The notes beneath the pieces were generated by a model. The model made no database searches, had not been told where the DNA came from, and was given only the letters and a program-made list of their open reading frames with translations. The position numbers and the translations under genes are program-made. This document shows, piece after piece, positions 37,857 to 52,000 of a DNA stretch of 64,000 nt. The stretch is taken from the NCBI RefSeq assembly GCF_018691265.1, contig NW_024881295.1, positions 20,946,243-21,010,242 of the forward strand, read 5' to 3'. This DNA comes from Tyto alba. Taxonomy: Eukaryota; Chordata; Aves; Strigiformes; Tytonidae. Numbering within the stretch: position 1 is the first letter of the stretch; each line of letters begins with the position of its first letter.

Positions 37857-39576
37857 GTAATCTCTGTGCTTATAGGGTGGGAGCAGGACTGGAGATGGGA
37901 AAGGGGTGGGTGTGAGTTTTGTTACAGGTTTATTTTCCTCAAGGAGAAGGGGAACATAGAAAGAGGTTTAGTTCAGACTGTGGCGCATATGGAAATACAC
38001 ACCTCATTGTTGCACTGAGGGCAAGGAGAGTAAAATAAGCGACTACTGTTTAAGTAACTTTTACCATAATTAGAACCTGTTGTGAGAAAGACTTCAGGTG
38101 TAGTTATGGGCATCCAGTTATATAAGAAATAGTTCTTGCTTTGGCTTCGTGGGGAAGAGAGCTTTCTTATAGGGAAGAGATGAGTCTGTAGTTCTGAGTA
38201 CAGCAACTGAACGTGCTACAGAAAGGTGATGTTGCCTTAACACAAAAATTGCACTAAGACAGTCCTACTACATGTTCTTCAATTGTTCAGGAGCTAATAA
38301 GTGAAATTTATAAGCGAAGGAAAGTCTGTGTTAGGCTGGAGGGGCTTCTTATCCTTTAAAATAAGTTAATATAGTTTAAATAGCCTTGTTAATTCTAGCT
38401 TCTTCCAAACCAGTTGTCTGATTTCTAAATGAATTTCCATGGTCTCGAGTAGGAAAAACTGCACTGCTAAAGAACATCAGCAGGTGTCAAATGTGGTTCC
38501 TTGACGTCAGTCAGGTAGCACTAAAGAAATCCCTTAGAAGTGAGGCTGCTAACCCTGTGAAGTCAAACCAGATTCATTCTATGGCTTGTATCTCAATACT
38601 AGCCATCAGGGATTGCGTCCAGGTTGCTCTTGGGTTAGCTGCGTGTGCAAACACTTTATAGAGTGGATGTTTGCTGACACAGAAAGCCTCAGTGACATGA
38701 TAATGTTCTTTACTCCTTCGTCTCCTAATTTCAAGTTCCTTCTCTAGCTGCTCTGTACACAGAGACCTTGTAGAGGATCAGGTTTGCTGCTCAGAAATAC
38801 GTAATGAAGAGTCGTAGGCTAATAGGGCCTGATAATAATTCGCAAGCGTTTTGTTTCTTTTTTAGAGACGTTGTGTTTAAAAAGAGTGGTGCAGCAATCT
38901 CAGGCCGCTTCGGATGCAGCTGTGACTTTTGAAAAATACCTTCATGCTGAAAAATACAAGGGCAGATATTTAATAAAATTTATTAGAGCATTATTGAGGA
39001 TTCATTATCTCTTCCAGGCCCTTTATCCTCCTTCCTGTTTTATTTGCCTATTAAGATTCTGCCAGTAGCTGATGCTTTCTTCATAACTCATTCTTGAAGT
39101 CACCTGAGAGCAGTGTCATGTACTGTAATTACTGCTCAGCATGCCCCTGTTTTCTTAAAAGCTAATGACCTGAACTTAGTATCTAGCACAGAAACACAAT
39201 GTGCTATTGCTAGACTGCTGAGCTAGATGAGAAGGGGAAAATTCTCATTCTTGTCTCTTGCTGATTTTTATATCTTACTACTCATTTAAACACAGTGGAT
39301 CAATAAATGCAATGGAAATAATATATATATGGACGCACCATTTGTTGCTGAAAAGGACAGCCTTGTTCTGAAAGTACCAGAGAAAATCCTTCAAGTTTTT
39401 CACTCCAAAATTACCGCTCGCAGTAACATTGAATACACTGCACTGAGTTGCAGTTTGGACTTCACTGTTAAAAAAAAGTTTTGAGGGTTTTTTTCAGTAT
39501 CATATAGTTCAAAAAACCTTTCATGTCTAGGTATTCCAAGAAATAAACTGTTTTTTTTCTTTCCTCCCCCATCTAG
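37857..39576 (+). other. MRPS33: MRPS33 intron 2
   Basis: A GT-AG intron between the two coding exons. It interrupts an arginine codon after its second base. It contains an exon-like segment at 38866 with its own AATAAA (see findings) and is otherwise AT-rich without recognisable features. Confidence 0.85.
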
Positions 39577-39682
39577 GGATGAGCATCAGGACTTCAAGGA
39601 GGAGATGAGGCGATTGAAAAAGCTCCGTGGGAAGGAAAAACCGAAGAAGGGGGAAGGAAAGAGAGCTCTGAAGAAGAAATAG
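39577..39682 (+). CDS. MRPS33: MRPS33 coding exon 3 (residues 72-106 and stop)
   Basis: The acceptor CCCCCATCTAG ends at 39576. The first base completes the split arginine codon and the frame continues [20 protein letters not shown] to the TAG at 39680-39682. The C-terminus is very lysine-rich ([16 protein letters not shown]), typical of mS33 and consistent with rRNA contact. The joined protein is 106 residues, the same length as human MRPS33, with no frameshift or internal stop. It therefore looks intact and functional. Confidence 0.95.
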
Positions 39683-40365
39683 TGCCACTTGGACAATATA
39701 ATGAACTACTCTGGAAATGCTGGAGAACAGCTGTAACCCAGGCTTTCTGTTCCCAGCTGGAGAGGGCTCGGCACGTGGACTGCGTGTGGAGCACAAGAAA
39801 CCCACGGAAATACTGGAGTCCACCTTGGGAGTGCACTTGGGTCTGCGGTTTTAGTGGGTTTGAATTTCTGTAGTTTAAATACACTGTAGCACGTAGGCTT
39901 GTCAGAGCCCTCTCCTACCCAAGTAGTAAAAACAATAGTAAAAAAATAAGTGCTCGGTGTTTTTCTTGCAAAGACCTGTAGCTGTTTCAGTTTTTCAGAA
40001 TCTGGAAAATTGATCGCCTCTCGCTGTCTATTTTACTTTCTTGGATTAATATCAACACTGGTTTGCATGTGGCCACAAAAAAGTAAGGTTTCCTGCTTCT
40101 ACTGCTGTTTGTCATCTTGCTTGTATAATGAGTCTCACTTGAGGTAGCTTTAGTGTTATTTTTCTTTTTTAAAGTTGCTGTTAGAATCTCTTGTTCTGCA
40201 TTTTGCACTGGACAATACTTCATGGTCCATTGCCTGTCCACAGCACTCTATTTGTACCTTGAATATTTACATACTGCAACAGAAGGAGCTGAAATGAAGG
40301 CTCAAACTGTTTTCCAGTTTGAGACCCCCCCCCCCACCTAATTAAAATACAGTATTTAAGCTTAC
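39683..40365 (+). other. MRPS33: Probable MRPS33 3' UTR
   Basis: Follows the stop codon. The first reasonable polyadenylation signal is ATTAAA at 40341-40346, after a C-only run (40326-40335). A canonical AATAAA appears only at 41568-41573. Either could end the message, so the 3' boundary is uncertain. Confidence 0.4.
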
Positions 40366-43300
40366 TGTAATAGCAGCATTTTGAATTTACTTTGATTGCC
40401 TGGAGGAGATGTATGAAATACTTCATAAGCTGATGAGCGCTGTTACTGGCATTTAGTATGTGGTTTTAGCACTAGGCTCCTCTAGTGTTAATGATTGCAG
40501 AGATCTGTTCTTGCCTGTCAGTTCCCGTCAGGGAATAGAAAGTGCGGGGTGCTGCTGTGCCTGGCCACGTGTGCATCTTGCCTGGGTGTGCCCTGAAACA
40601 GCATCTTTTAATTTCCAGACCATGTAAACTTAGAGGAACATCCTTGAGGTAGTAAAGGAGAGCTATGAACAATGTAGAGTGGCTGAAGCAGTCAGTATTG
40701 GCACAGTCAGCTTGGGGTATGCTTGGTTTTACATCCGGCGGCAGTCCGGAGCAGTGCTGACCTACTGCCATTTCCAAACTGAGCTTGTTCAAATTTAAGT
40801 GTATCTGCAGGGATCTGTGATCATTGAAATGACTGGATCCACATAAATTTGTAACGGCTCAACTGTACTTCACCAAGGTTATTAACTGAAGAGGTGCTGA
40901 TTGTAGTAAAGGTGCTTTTGGTGAGCTGTGTAGTTCTTGTTCAGTATCCTCACTGAGCGATACCTGGTTTTCTAAGCTCCAAGAGAAGATTTTTAGATCT
41001 GCAGTGTTGTGGGAGAAACACCTGAGTTCTCAGGAGAGTCAACAAAATGATATAGAAGTTAGTAAAACGTATATCTGCTCTGTACTGTAGTGGCAAGTTT
41101 TTCTCTTATTTTAATTAAAAATCCATTTAGTAGCTTGCAACTTTAGCTCAACTGTAACATGCCTATGGTATTTTAGTGTTCTGTGGGTTGTGACCTGTCA
41201 GATACTGAATTACACAGAGCCTGTGATGGGCCCTCGGACAAGTATTTGGTTCCTGGAGCACATGCACAAAGCCAGGGGCGGTGGTCTGGTTCCCTTGAAT
41301 TCCTCTTCAGGAAGAAGAGCGGCACAGAGCCATGTGTTAGGTACGCGAGGGAGCTGCCGGAGTAGGAAGGTTGCTGCTGCCTGGCACTTTCTGGCTGTGG
41401 CTGTGAGGGGTGAAGTTGCTCAGTTGTTTGCTCTGGGAGAGGGAGAGAGAGCCCAGTTCTGATTCTCCTCAGCAGAATTACTGTGGCAGCCTTGGACAGC
41501 TGGCAATTGTACTTACAACAGCTTTTTAGGCAAGAACTTGATGTCTTCCAAAATGAAACCAAAGATCAATAAAAATGTTTTCCCTTTCTTAGGTTTAAGA
41601 AAGTGTGCATGCGTCAAAAAGTGAATTATGGTCCTGCTCCAGTGAAGTAAGTACACATGGCCTTAAGCTTTGTGTGTGGGGGCGGATCTGGTTAGGCCTG
41701 TACATCTAATGATACATGAAATACTTCTACAGTGTGATTGGCCATGCTTATGCTTCGGAATCCACACGTAGCCTGCTTAAGGACTGAGCAGCTACGGAGC
41801 CTGCTAAAGGCAGTGAATGCTACAGGTATTCTGTGTCTGAGCATGCCACCTCGCTAGACACAGACATGGACTCAGCAGTGTAATATTAGGTAATTAGGCT
41901 TGCGGATCAGACCTGTTCTTGTCTCCTCCCAAGACAGCTAGCTGTTTATAGATTTTGAGAAGCTCTTGTCACGAACAGGGAAGCGAAAGGCTTGTTTGGC
42001 TAGTCATCTACAGTGATCCTCTTTGTCTGCAACCTGCCAGAGCAAACCTGCTCTAGAATCAAAGCATCACCTTGGGAAGGTACTTAGAGCAGCATATCCG
42101 AAAAGGCAGAGGAGCTGATTGGAGTGCCTGTGAAGTAAGCAGATGTGAAGCAAATGGACCGAATTGTTGATTTTCATCTTCTCTCTGCAGCATTTATAAA
42201 AGCAAAGGGGATGGAACAAAAAAAATGGTAGCTTTTTAAAAGAGCAGTATAAGTACAAGAAAGGTTCCCCGGCCTAATTTTTCATGATATTTCTTCCGTC
42301 TCATTCACTATAATGAGGTTGTCTTGAAAATGGTTGTTTCCCTTCACCTGAGACTTCGCTATAAAATAACAATGATTCAGCCGTTACTGGAGTATATCCT
42401 AGTATTAGGATAATGCATTGCTTGCTGGGAGTATTAGTGTAACTACTTCGTTCCAGAAAATACAGCCTTCTCTCCATAGCTGGGAGAGAAATAGGCACTT
42501 CCCTACCGCCCTTCTGACCCATGCTCTGTCATTTAGGAATAGATGTTGCCTGAAGAAGACTACGTTTTGTGAATCGCAGGGTCCTGACAAATTGGAAGTC
42601 AATCCTGAAACATCATGTCAGGTATTGGTGCAGTATGTGTATCTGGGAGGGGAAGGAGAGCTTCAGCCACTTTCTGAGGGGTAAGGATAGGAACACTTAG
42701 CTTTACACAGCTATTGGTACAGTGGTGTACCCATTTTATGTACAAATAATCGAGTTCAATTAGATTTTTATTTTTAGCTTTTCCCTTACAGTGAATCTTT
42801 TCAGTATGCAAACTCTGCTGTGTTTTGTTACAAAATCCCCTCTTTTCCTGAGGGTGTGAGCTGACTGTCCTTAGCAGACATTTAGATGGATGTTTTAATT
42901 CTTGATCAGAATAAACCTGATCAGCTGATATCTGCGGGACTAACTGAGAGTCAGAACCCTAACCTCTTCCCAATCCTCAACACCTTTATTAAGTGCCACG
43001 GCTTCTTTATTTTACAGTGCTTTAACTATGTCTGTCTGTAATTATACTCTGGTAGAATACAGTCACAGCTGCTGAGTTCTGCCCAAATAATCACAAGTTA
43101 TTTTGTAAACAGCCTGACCCAGTTGCTGTGCATCTCCTACAGGGATTGGAGCTATTGCTAGAATCTCTTACTGTGGAAAGTCCTGCAGACAGGCAGAAGT
43201 TCACTTGCATACAACCATGCTTTGTAATGGTGGAAGGAAAAAAGAAGAAAAGCAGTCTTGCTTTCTGGCAAAGGTACCAGTGTGTGAAAATACTTGTGCT

Positions 43301-44894
43301 CCACTCAGGAAAGTATCAACTTGAAAAAAAGCTTCTCCTAGTGTGGAAAGAGTTTATTCTAGCTATTAAAGCAATGTACTGAGTTTCCACAGGTCAGCAA
43401 AATGCACCTGAGTTATTCTTTGGTTTTAGACAAACGCTTTGTCTTACTTGCTTATGTTTCCTCAGGAGTAAAATTAGAATAATGATCACTTAGTGAGTAG
43501 TGTCATGAGGGTGAGCTGCTTCTAGGATGGGAATTTACCTCAGGAGAACCTTGTGTAAAGAGCAGCTTAGTCTGGATATGGTAGGACTCGTACCTCTGCA
43601 TATTTCAGGGCTTTATTTCAGGGCGATGATTGTATACAACACTTGATGACGTTTTTAACACAAAATAAGCTGTGGTAAGTTACTGTGTTCACTGTTCTGC
43701 TTTAGATGTTAGAGATTTAAAATGCTGAAAAAAATCTTGGTCAGAAAGTAAAAATAAAAAAAAAAAAAAAATCACAATTATTTCTTAAACTGAGTATCTT
43801 TGATTTTTTTCAAGTATCTGTGTACATATTTCTCTAGCACTTTGAGGCCATTTTAGGATCATTTTAAAAAACAGCAATCAAGAAAGTTTGTATGTTTTGG
43901 AAAAGGTTTATGAATCTGAAAGGCTGCTTTGATGAGGGAACAACTGTTTTGTATGGGTTTTTTTCTTTCTTTTAAAACAGAAAGGATAAGATGCAAAGAA
44001 AACAAGTGCTGTGGGAATCTCAGATTTATTCCTTTAAACTCAGTTCTCTTCTGTAACTGTTTGATTGTGACACTTGTACAATCCCTTGGGAGTAGATCCT
44101 GGAAACAAAATCCTTCAAGGGGATGTTCTCTTTTTGTCATCTTGCTATTGAGACGTGTCAAAGCAGAAACTCCTCCTGTTTAACCTCTTCTAGGAGCAGC
44201 ATCATTTCTCTTAACTGTCTGGACAACAGTGAAAAACTCAAAGGTTATAACAATTAAAAATATATATATCTATATATTAGGCATATAAGAGGAAGAAGAA
44301 ATGAAAACAATACCCTTATCATAAATGCTAGAGGTAAGTATGTAAATGATGTGTGGGGGCCAGACACTTAGAATGGATCTTTCTGTGCCTGCACAGTGGG
44401 GGTAGCATGAAGAAAGGCATTTTAGCCTCTTTCCTGCTTTCTCCTCTTCACTTCTTCTTGTCCTGTTTCTCGAGTGTGATATTAATGTCTGGAGCATAGA
44501 GAGGAAGGAACAGACATGAAAACAGCTGAAAATATTTGCTTGTGAAGGTTCAGTTACAGCAGGGCACAGCTGCAGTATGACCAAATGGTGAGGAGCATTC
44601 CTGGGGACAGATACTCGAGGGACATCACCACCGTGTTGGCTGAAAAATTGTTTAGGGTCGTCGAAGGGGCTAAACATGAAATCAGCAGGGGAACGATCGT
44701 GACACTGAAGTGTCTTTATACATACTGCGTTGAATTGTTCTGGGTGGAATACTGGGGAAAATTCCACAAAGTGAAACATTTAGAAAAATTGAGAAGGTTC
44801 CCAAGAAGTGGGTTTGGCTTCTGTTGTCTGAGTCAGGCAGAGCAAGGCTGAGCCAAGTGTTATAAAACATAGCACTGGGACCACTTCTCTCCTG

Positions 44895-44960
44895 GAAGAG
44901 GAGGCGGCAGACTGGATGACCTCATACATTTTCTCATACCATAACTAGATCTGTGAAAAG
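44895..44960 (+). mobile_element. Possible CR1 LINE 3'-end remnant
   Basis: GGAGGCGGCAGACTGGATGA followed by CCTCATACATT resembles the 3' end phrase of CR1-type elements ('agactagatgacctct...ggtcccttcc'), but the characteristic terminal octamer repeat is not visible. Low certainty. Confidence 0.3.
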
Positions 44961-47900
44961 AAATCTCACCAACAGCTAAAAAAGGATTTTTATATCCATT
45001 AGGTTTTTGTCTATGCTTGAAAGTACTTCATCCCAGGGCTCCTCAAGCTGTTTGTAAATATTTTATGGAGTTCAGGGGGTCTCTCCCACTTCAGTTGTTG
45101 TTTCTGTGGGTTTAATGTTTGCCTTATGGGCTGTTCCAGTAAATAGGTTTTTAATGGTATGAGAAGCAAAAACCACCTGGGGTCCAGAAAGTCTAAAACC
45201 CATCCTACTGCCACACGCAATGGTGTGTTGCTGCAAATAAGTAATTGCAAATGCATCACATTCCTCAGTTCCCACTACAGTCCTGCCCGGATAAAAACGA
45301 ATGGGGCCACTTGGCCCCCAACTTTCCAAAGTGGATGTCTAAAAAAACATGACTCCACATTCGAGCACCCACAGAAGTGGTGTGACTGGAGAAGCTGTGC
45401 GAATATTGAGTAGCTCCAACTGGCATCAATGGGACTTACCTCTGAATAATGGCTAGGTAAATCCTATGCTGGCAGACAGGGTTGTAGTCCCCTTCAGCCT
45501 TTGACTGATGGCAGTCTCTTCAGGATAGGACTGGTGAAACAACATCTCTGGAGGCTCTGTCATGCCTATGCATGCAATAGCTGCTCCCCCTGGGATACTG
45601 AGTGATGATCAGAATAATATTAGGCTGCCTGGGTACCACGGGTTGGTTTCCGTGGAGAAGAGAGCTGCAGGTGGCTTAAAGAAAGCCTCAAGCTGACGTG
45701 TGCTGTGCTGACATCTGGGTGACGCTGTCCTATTTACAACCAGCAACTCTGACAGGCAAGGTGCGACATTTTTAATTTCTGTACTTGCAGGTGAGGGAGC
45801 CTGTGTGTGACAGGCAGCGTCAAGCTGCTGCTCAGAATATTTCAGGGGGAGCAGCGGGCGATGACAGAGCTTATCTGAAAGGTGTGAGGGCATTGCACTC
45901 AGTATTGAGCTGTTAACAGAGAAGTTTATCATATTTTTTTTTTTTTAAATATTTCTAAGATGTCAGAGTTTATGCTGGCTTTTTATTTAAGTAGAAAAGA
46001 TACGACTGATGTTTCGGCTGATGTTATTTAGTATTATGTTTCGTCTGTAGGCATAGGAGCATTTACATGAAGGCTCCAACCTAAAGCAGTATTCAGATGG
46101 CTTGTTCAAACTGGCACGTTAATATCAGAGAGGAGCCCGTGAATGAGGCAGTGCAGATGCCACCTAGACAGACGTTTCTTGCGTGAGCGGCCGGGAGGCG
46201 ACCGACACGCAGGCTGCCTGTGAGGCAGCATGTGTTATTTCTTGGCTGTCTGTCCTGGGTCTGTTTGGTGCAATTGATGTGCAGGTGAGCGTTGTTCACA
46301 AGCTCTAAACTTCACAAATGCTTTTTGAATGAACAGCATAAAGAAGAAAGTATTAATTAGGCTAGAGAGTATCAGAATTGTTACTGACAACGAGCAAGTA
46401 ACACTGCAGCCTCTATTTTTCTGCTTTTGCACTTAGTTATTCTGCTTATATGCTGTGATGTTGGCCAAAATACTGCCCTGCTGCCTGACACCAATACAGG
46501 CAACAGTGTGATGAGTCTCTGTATTTTCAAAGTGAGGTTGTTTGATAGCATCATCAAGTTTATTAATAAACATTAATGCCCTCTGAGGACAGAGAGTGGA
46601 GTACTGACTAGGCATGCAAACCACTTAAGATAAAATGAAGAACTAAGCTGGAGCCTTGCAGAATTCCCCCAGAGAGGGGTAACAGAAATTGTGTTCATTT
46701 ACCAAAACAAATGTGTCTTCTGGAGAGAGAAGTCATATTGTATCAGAAAGGAATAACCATGTCTGAGGGCCTTCAGCATAACCACAAGCTTCAAGCAATC
46801 CACAGCATCAAAAACGCTGAGAGGCCATTGACCACTGCACCAGAAATTTTGCCTTTGGCCAAGAGCATACTTGCAGGAATGATGAGAATACAGCAGCATG
46901 GTTTGGAGACTGTCCTAGTTCCCACATGCTTGGCAGGCAGCTTGCTTCTTGGGGAGAGACTGGATCTCAGGCTCATGTTGTCTTGGTGGTAGCGAGAATT
47001 AAAAGACAAGGACGGATTATCAACTGTTGTACTGACTCTCTCAGCAAAAGACACTTGTGTTTAAATACGTAAGATGTGTATATGTATATTACAATATAAG
47101 CATTCCCTTAACAAGGTTATCCATCCTATTTGACCCATCACTGAAGAACAGTGACTCTTAAAACTCCAGCAACGTGGAGTATTGCCCTGAAAAAGACATG
47201 ATCAGTTACCATGTTGTCTCTGTTCCACACCAAAGCTGCTGTTGCTGTCTTTGATTCATATGATTGATTTAGCCTTTTTGGACTCTTAAAGTTTCCTTAC
47301 TCCAGGCCAATACTAACCCTAATGGACTTTTTAGGCTCACTGAAGAGGCTGGAAATTGAAAGGCACAGTTACTATCTAAACTGTTATTAGATCACAGATG
47401 TAGAGAGTTACCAACCTGTCTGTAAAGTGATGGAAAATCAAATTACAGCAGGTATTCAGGCCAGGGAAAGCTCAGCTAGCCTGGATGCTATGAAAGAGAA
47501 TTCTAAGACTGGAACATAATTGAACAGTAATTTTCTGAACAGCCAGGTAACTTGTTTGAGGTGGTATCCTTTCTTGGAACTCACTCAATCGCGTTAGCCG
47601 TTTTTTGTGCCTACATGGGATGGTTTTGAGTTGCAAACTGTGACTGTTCACATTGTAACGTGAAGAATCTAAAACTATTTAGTCCGTAAAACTGTGATCA
47701 GCTTATCACTGTCCAACACAAAGGACTCAGAAATCAGATACCCAAACAAGCTGAACGCGTTAAAGCAATGACGAGGGAGGCGAAGGTAACAGGAGGGTCT
47801 TAACCAATCTTCTCAAATGTGAGATTTGGTCCCGGTTTCAGTAAAGTACAACGGGCAGGAAAATCAGTGCTCCTCGCTCCTTTGCTTCCCTGTTTTCATC

Positions 47901-49045
47901 TGCTTCTGGTTTCCTAAGAGAGTCACATCTTCTCCAGTGTCTACTACTTCTACGTTCTCCATCTAACCTCCTGCCCCATCCCTCCCCCTCCTCTTCCACT
48001 GGCTGCTACTTCTCTCAGTAGTGGTTTCAGGGCTCATGCTCTCTCTTGATGGTCCCTTATACGCCGCATCTGCCAGTATTTACACTACTGTTCAATAAAA
48101 TGTGTAGTTTTCTCAGCTTCCCATGCTAGTGTGTGAGAGAAGGCAGGCGGCCAGCAGAGAGGGGGGCATAGCACGGCGATGCAGCACACACTGCCGGACC
48201 CTCAAGTCATTCCTCAGACAAGGAAGGAAGCAGGTTAGCATTTTGTTTTTGTGATGCTGAACGACGTGCAGGGTACAGAAGGGACCTATATGCAAAGTCA
48301 CTCCTATGTTCCAGTCCCATCACCTCTCCTGCTCCCTGCCTCCCACACATTGCCTCCAAAGGGAAACGGTTTGCTTTTTACTTTCTGAATGCTTGGGCTG
48401 TGGTTTAGAGAGAAGAGCAACAGTTTCCTAAAGAATGACTCTAAAATAAATTATGCTTGAATCAAATGAAATCTATGTAAATATTTCCAATATCATTACA
48501 AGAAAATCCAGAATACGTTATTATTTATATATAAAAGAAATCTTGTTAGGTCAACATTGCTTTTAATGGTAGAATGAAAACCGAGTTAAGAACCTGGTGG
48601 ATTCACATCTTCTTTTTTCCCTACCTCGTTTTTTTTCCTGGTGTCCACCCATCCTCATAATTTCTGCTCATGTATTTAACTCAAAGGGAAAGAACGATGA
48701 AGTCTCCATCGACTGAAAAAAAATACAGTTGAGATTGTTCAGTTGCCAAGTTCAAATCACCACGTAAATACTACCTGATTTCTCGCTGAAGGCATGAATG
48801 TTTCAGGTTCAGCAGTATCACAGAATGGTAAATCTCCTGAACTAGAAATTCTCAGGACGCTACCAAAGGAAAAAATACATACGATCTGTACAGGAATAGT
48901 TTAAAAAAGGAAAAAAAAAAAAAAGTTGGGGGGGAAGCGAAGAAGAAAACAGCCTTACTTTCTCTATTGCCTCACACTGAAACAATCAGACAGTGATCCC
49001 TAGAAATGACAGTGTATCTTAAAGTCAGTGGAATAACAGGTTTTA

Positions 49046-49072
49046 AATATATATATGTGTGTATATATATAT
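49046..49072. repeat. (AT)n/(GT)n microsatellite
   Basis: Alternating AT with an internal GTGTGT in intergenic DNA. Confidence 0.8.
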
Positions 49073-52000
49073 GTTATTTAATTATTTATTATATTTAGTT
49101 ATTATTTAATAGGTCTAACACTAAACGTGCTAAAGAGAAGTGAAAAAAGAAATTCTCTGTCCTTTCCTCAAAACATGTCTTCAACATTCTTTTCCTGGAG
49201 AGCAAAATAATTTTCTGAAGTATGTATTATTCTGACTAGTAATCAGAAAATTACTTAATTCTGGACAACAGCTTAATTTCTGGCGTGCTTTAAATTTTCT
49301 GGCCAAGATAACAGGGAACATGACTGTTGTCATTAGTATCTGTGTTCCATCAACATCTGTATTTCCACTGTTAAGATTGAGGATTAATCTGCTATATAAA
49401 CAGTACTATTGCCTTGGATACATTAAGTTGTGCACTTCACACTACAGCATTTAAAAGTGACGTGTATATTTTAACATACTTTAGAAGACCTGCAATTATC
49501 TTCTCATGGTGCAGAATTTAATCCAGCATTTTCAAATGTATATGGGCCAAGCAGTAACGCTACAATGTACGGGACAAATACTGTCTTTTCAGCATATGAA
49601 AAGGCTAAGCAGTTTGGGGAAATTTGGAAAAAATTTAGACATCCAGAGTTTAAAATGTGTTGAGTTTCACACCACTTTACAAAATCAGTTTCTATTATAT
49701 CAATATGCAAATTGTGTAAATTTTTGATTAGGAGACTGAAAGGCTGTGGGTTTTTTGAGATACTGTCATCTATTGAAAGAATACCATAAATGAGACCAGT
49801 ATTAGGTTTTATCTAATACCTCTTTTGGACGTTCCTGTTTTGGAATACCTCATTAAGATTAATTCTTTTTCAGGAGGAAAGGATAAAGACACATTCAAAT
49901 GCTCACAAGGAGACAGTTGCTGTAAGGTAGCCATATAATTTTTTTTACTGACTCATTAAAACAGTGTTCTCTGGAAGTGCAGGCGTCGATTAGATCAGAC
50001 ACTTGTTCTGGTGGTGGGCAATCTAGCTGAAGAGCCTTTGTCTTTTAACAGCTGGAGTTGTTTTTCTGATCTGAATTAAAATAAACAAATTCTGAGGAGG
50101 ATCAAACCCCAGTGCATAATGAAGAGTCTGATGGGAGGTGGCGGGTTTTATGTTTACAAGTATGCATTACCTGCTGCAATACCAGATAAACTGGCTGTGC
50201 TGCATTGTAGGAATCAACCAGCCAGTATCCCAAGTAGCCTGCGGATTTGATAGCAGAAACCAGCCTTTCACATCTAGGTTATAAGTTTGATTTTGACCTA
50301 TGTTGGTAATGAAAGCTAATCTCTGTAAAAGATGTTGATTATATCAATTATCAGTAGATAGGAATTCATGTCACCAAGAAATAGTTACAGGTAATAACGA
50401 TTTATCTTCCATCATGACGGATTAAACAGAGGAACCAAAAATGCCACCATGCGAAGTAGGTAATTCCATTTATCTCTAGGTGTGGATTCCCCCAAACAAA
50501 AGGAAAGTAGAGCATAAATAGTAAATTTCTGTCTCCTTCCTACACGACTCTTAAAATAGTATTCTGTTCTTTATTTCAGTTGAAACGCTGGGTTTTTAAC
50601 TCATGTATTTTGGGTGGTAACTGCTGTGTGCCCAGATTTGGTCACTGGTTGTCAACATTAGGTTTTAGAATTGCAACTCTTCAGGTGGTACATCAAATGT
50701 AACAAGAAAGTGTAGCAAATATATTTTATGTGAATATAAATCCTCTGAAAAAATCAGAAGCTCGGGAATAAAGGCACACAAGATTACTAAAAGCTTTGGG
50801 AAAGGTATTACCGTTTACAGATTGATAGTAGTCTACTAATTCTACTGCTAGAGTTATGACCTGGACATAAATTGCTTGGGGAATAAAACGAGGGCTATGG
50901 CTACGTTCTGTACATTGAGACTAAACTATCCCTTGGTATAAATTTCATTGAAACGGATTGACTTGCTCTCTCAGTTAACCCATATTACTCCGTTGGCTCT
51001 TCCACAACAGGCTGTGTGCTGGGATAGCCACCTCGTACTGCCTCTGCCGCTTTTTCCTTCAAAGATCAGAGAAATTTCTCCCAGTGCTTAGTCCTCAGCA
51101 GGTATGTTGTTTTCCAGAGTCCGTGTGCATTTTTCACTACCATTACACATTCCCATCGCATAGCAGGAATTGCTGATAATGATCATCTTCATTAACGTGG
51201 CTATTAGAAATTTCTAAACTAGGCGAGCTGCTTAGTTTGTACATTTGGTTCCTGTGCATTTGTGCAGCCCTTTTGTTGACTGCACTGCAGGACACCAGTT
51301 GTAGAAAAACCTAGCCTCCTATCTCAGGAGAGCGTAGCCTGTCAGATAATAAATTAAAATCCATTTAAATATTAACGGGATTATTTTGCTTATTTCTCAT
51401 GTGTGTTCAGGAGGCATTTAATACTGCATAGCTCTCTACAGGAAAGACCTTCAGCTAAATTCATGCCCTGAGTTCCTTCCCTCCATACCACAGGTTCTGG
51501 TATTCCTGACTCCATTGTGGTTTTGCTGTGTCCATACAGTAAATTGATGTTGCATTTATTTACCAGTTGCAGCGCTGCCAGTATCGAACTGCACTTTTAC
51601 ACAGCAATGGCCCCAGTGTGACAGGTGAAATATTAAACCTCAGATCTATCATCCGGATTATTACAGTAAGAGGTTGTATGGTTACATATTCACAACTACA
51701 GTGAAACAGAGATAAATACGTTTGCACGTGCATGTTTCAGCTTAGTGTTTTAACTGGCTGCCATAAAATCGTCAGGTTGTGATAGAACAGCCTTTACCCT
51801 CTCTGAAATCCCGCTGCTGCTCTGACACCTTAGGTTTGCTTTGCAATGCATTAAAATAGCGTTACCAATCTGGTATTTATCATGAAGACCCTTCCGGCAA
51901 GAAAGCAACTTAACCCCCCTGATTTTAGCGAATGCTTTAGGTGCGCAAGCGGCGTTTTGACGGGTGCGGCAGGGAGCGATATGACACAAGTTTTCACTTC

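Larger units (their letters stand above)
40366..51900. other. Intergenic DNA between MRPS33 and BRAF, no gene seen
   Basis: AT-rich DNA with short open frames on both strands, none recognisable. It contains an exon-like segment at 41593-41646 (see findings), an A run at about 43752-43771, an AT/GT dinucleotide tract at about 49046-49072 and a possible CR1 3' end near 44895-44960. No tRNA or other RNA gene was recognised. Confidence 0.6.

Noticed and set aside
46711..47054. Opposing frames of 87-93 codons in intergenic DNA
   Set aside because: Looked for a retropseudogene, but neither translation resembles a known protein and there is no poly-A tail or target duplication.
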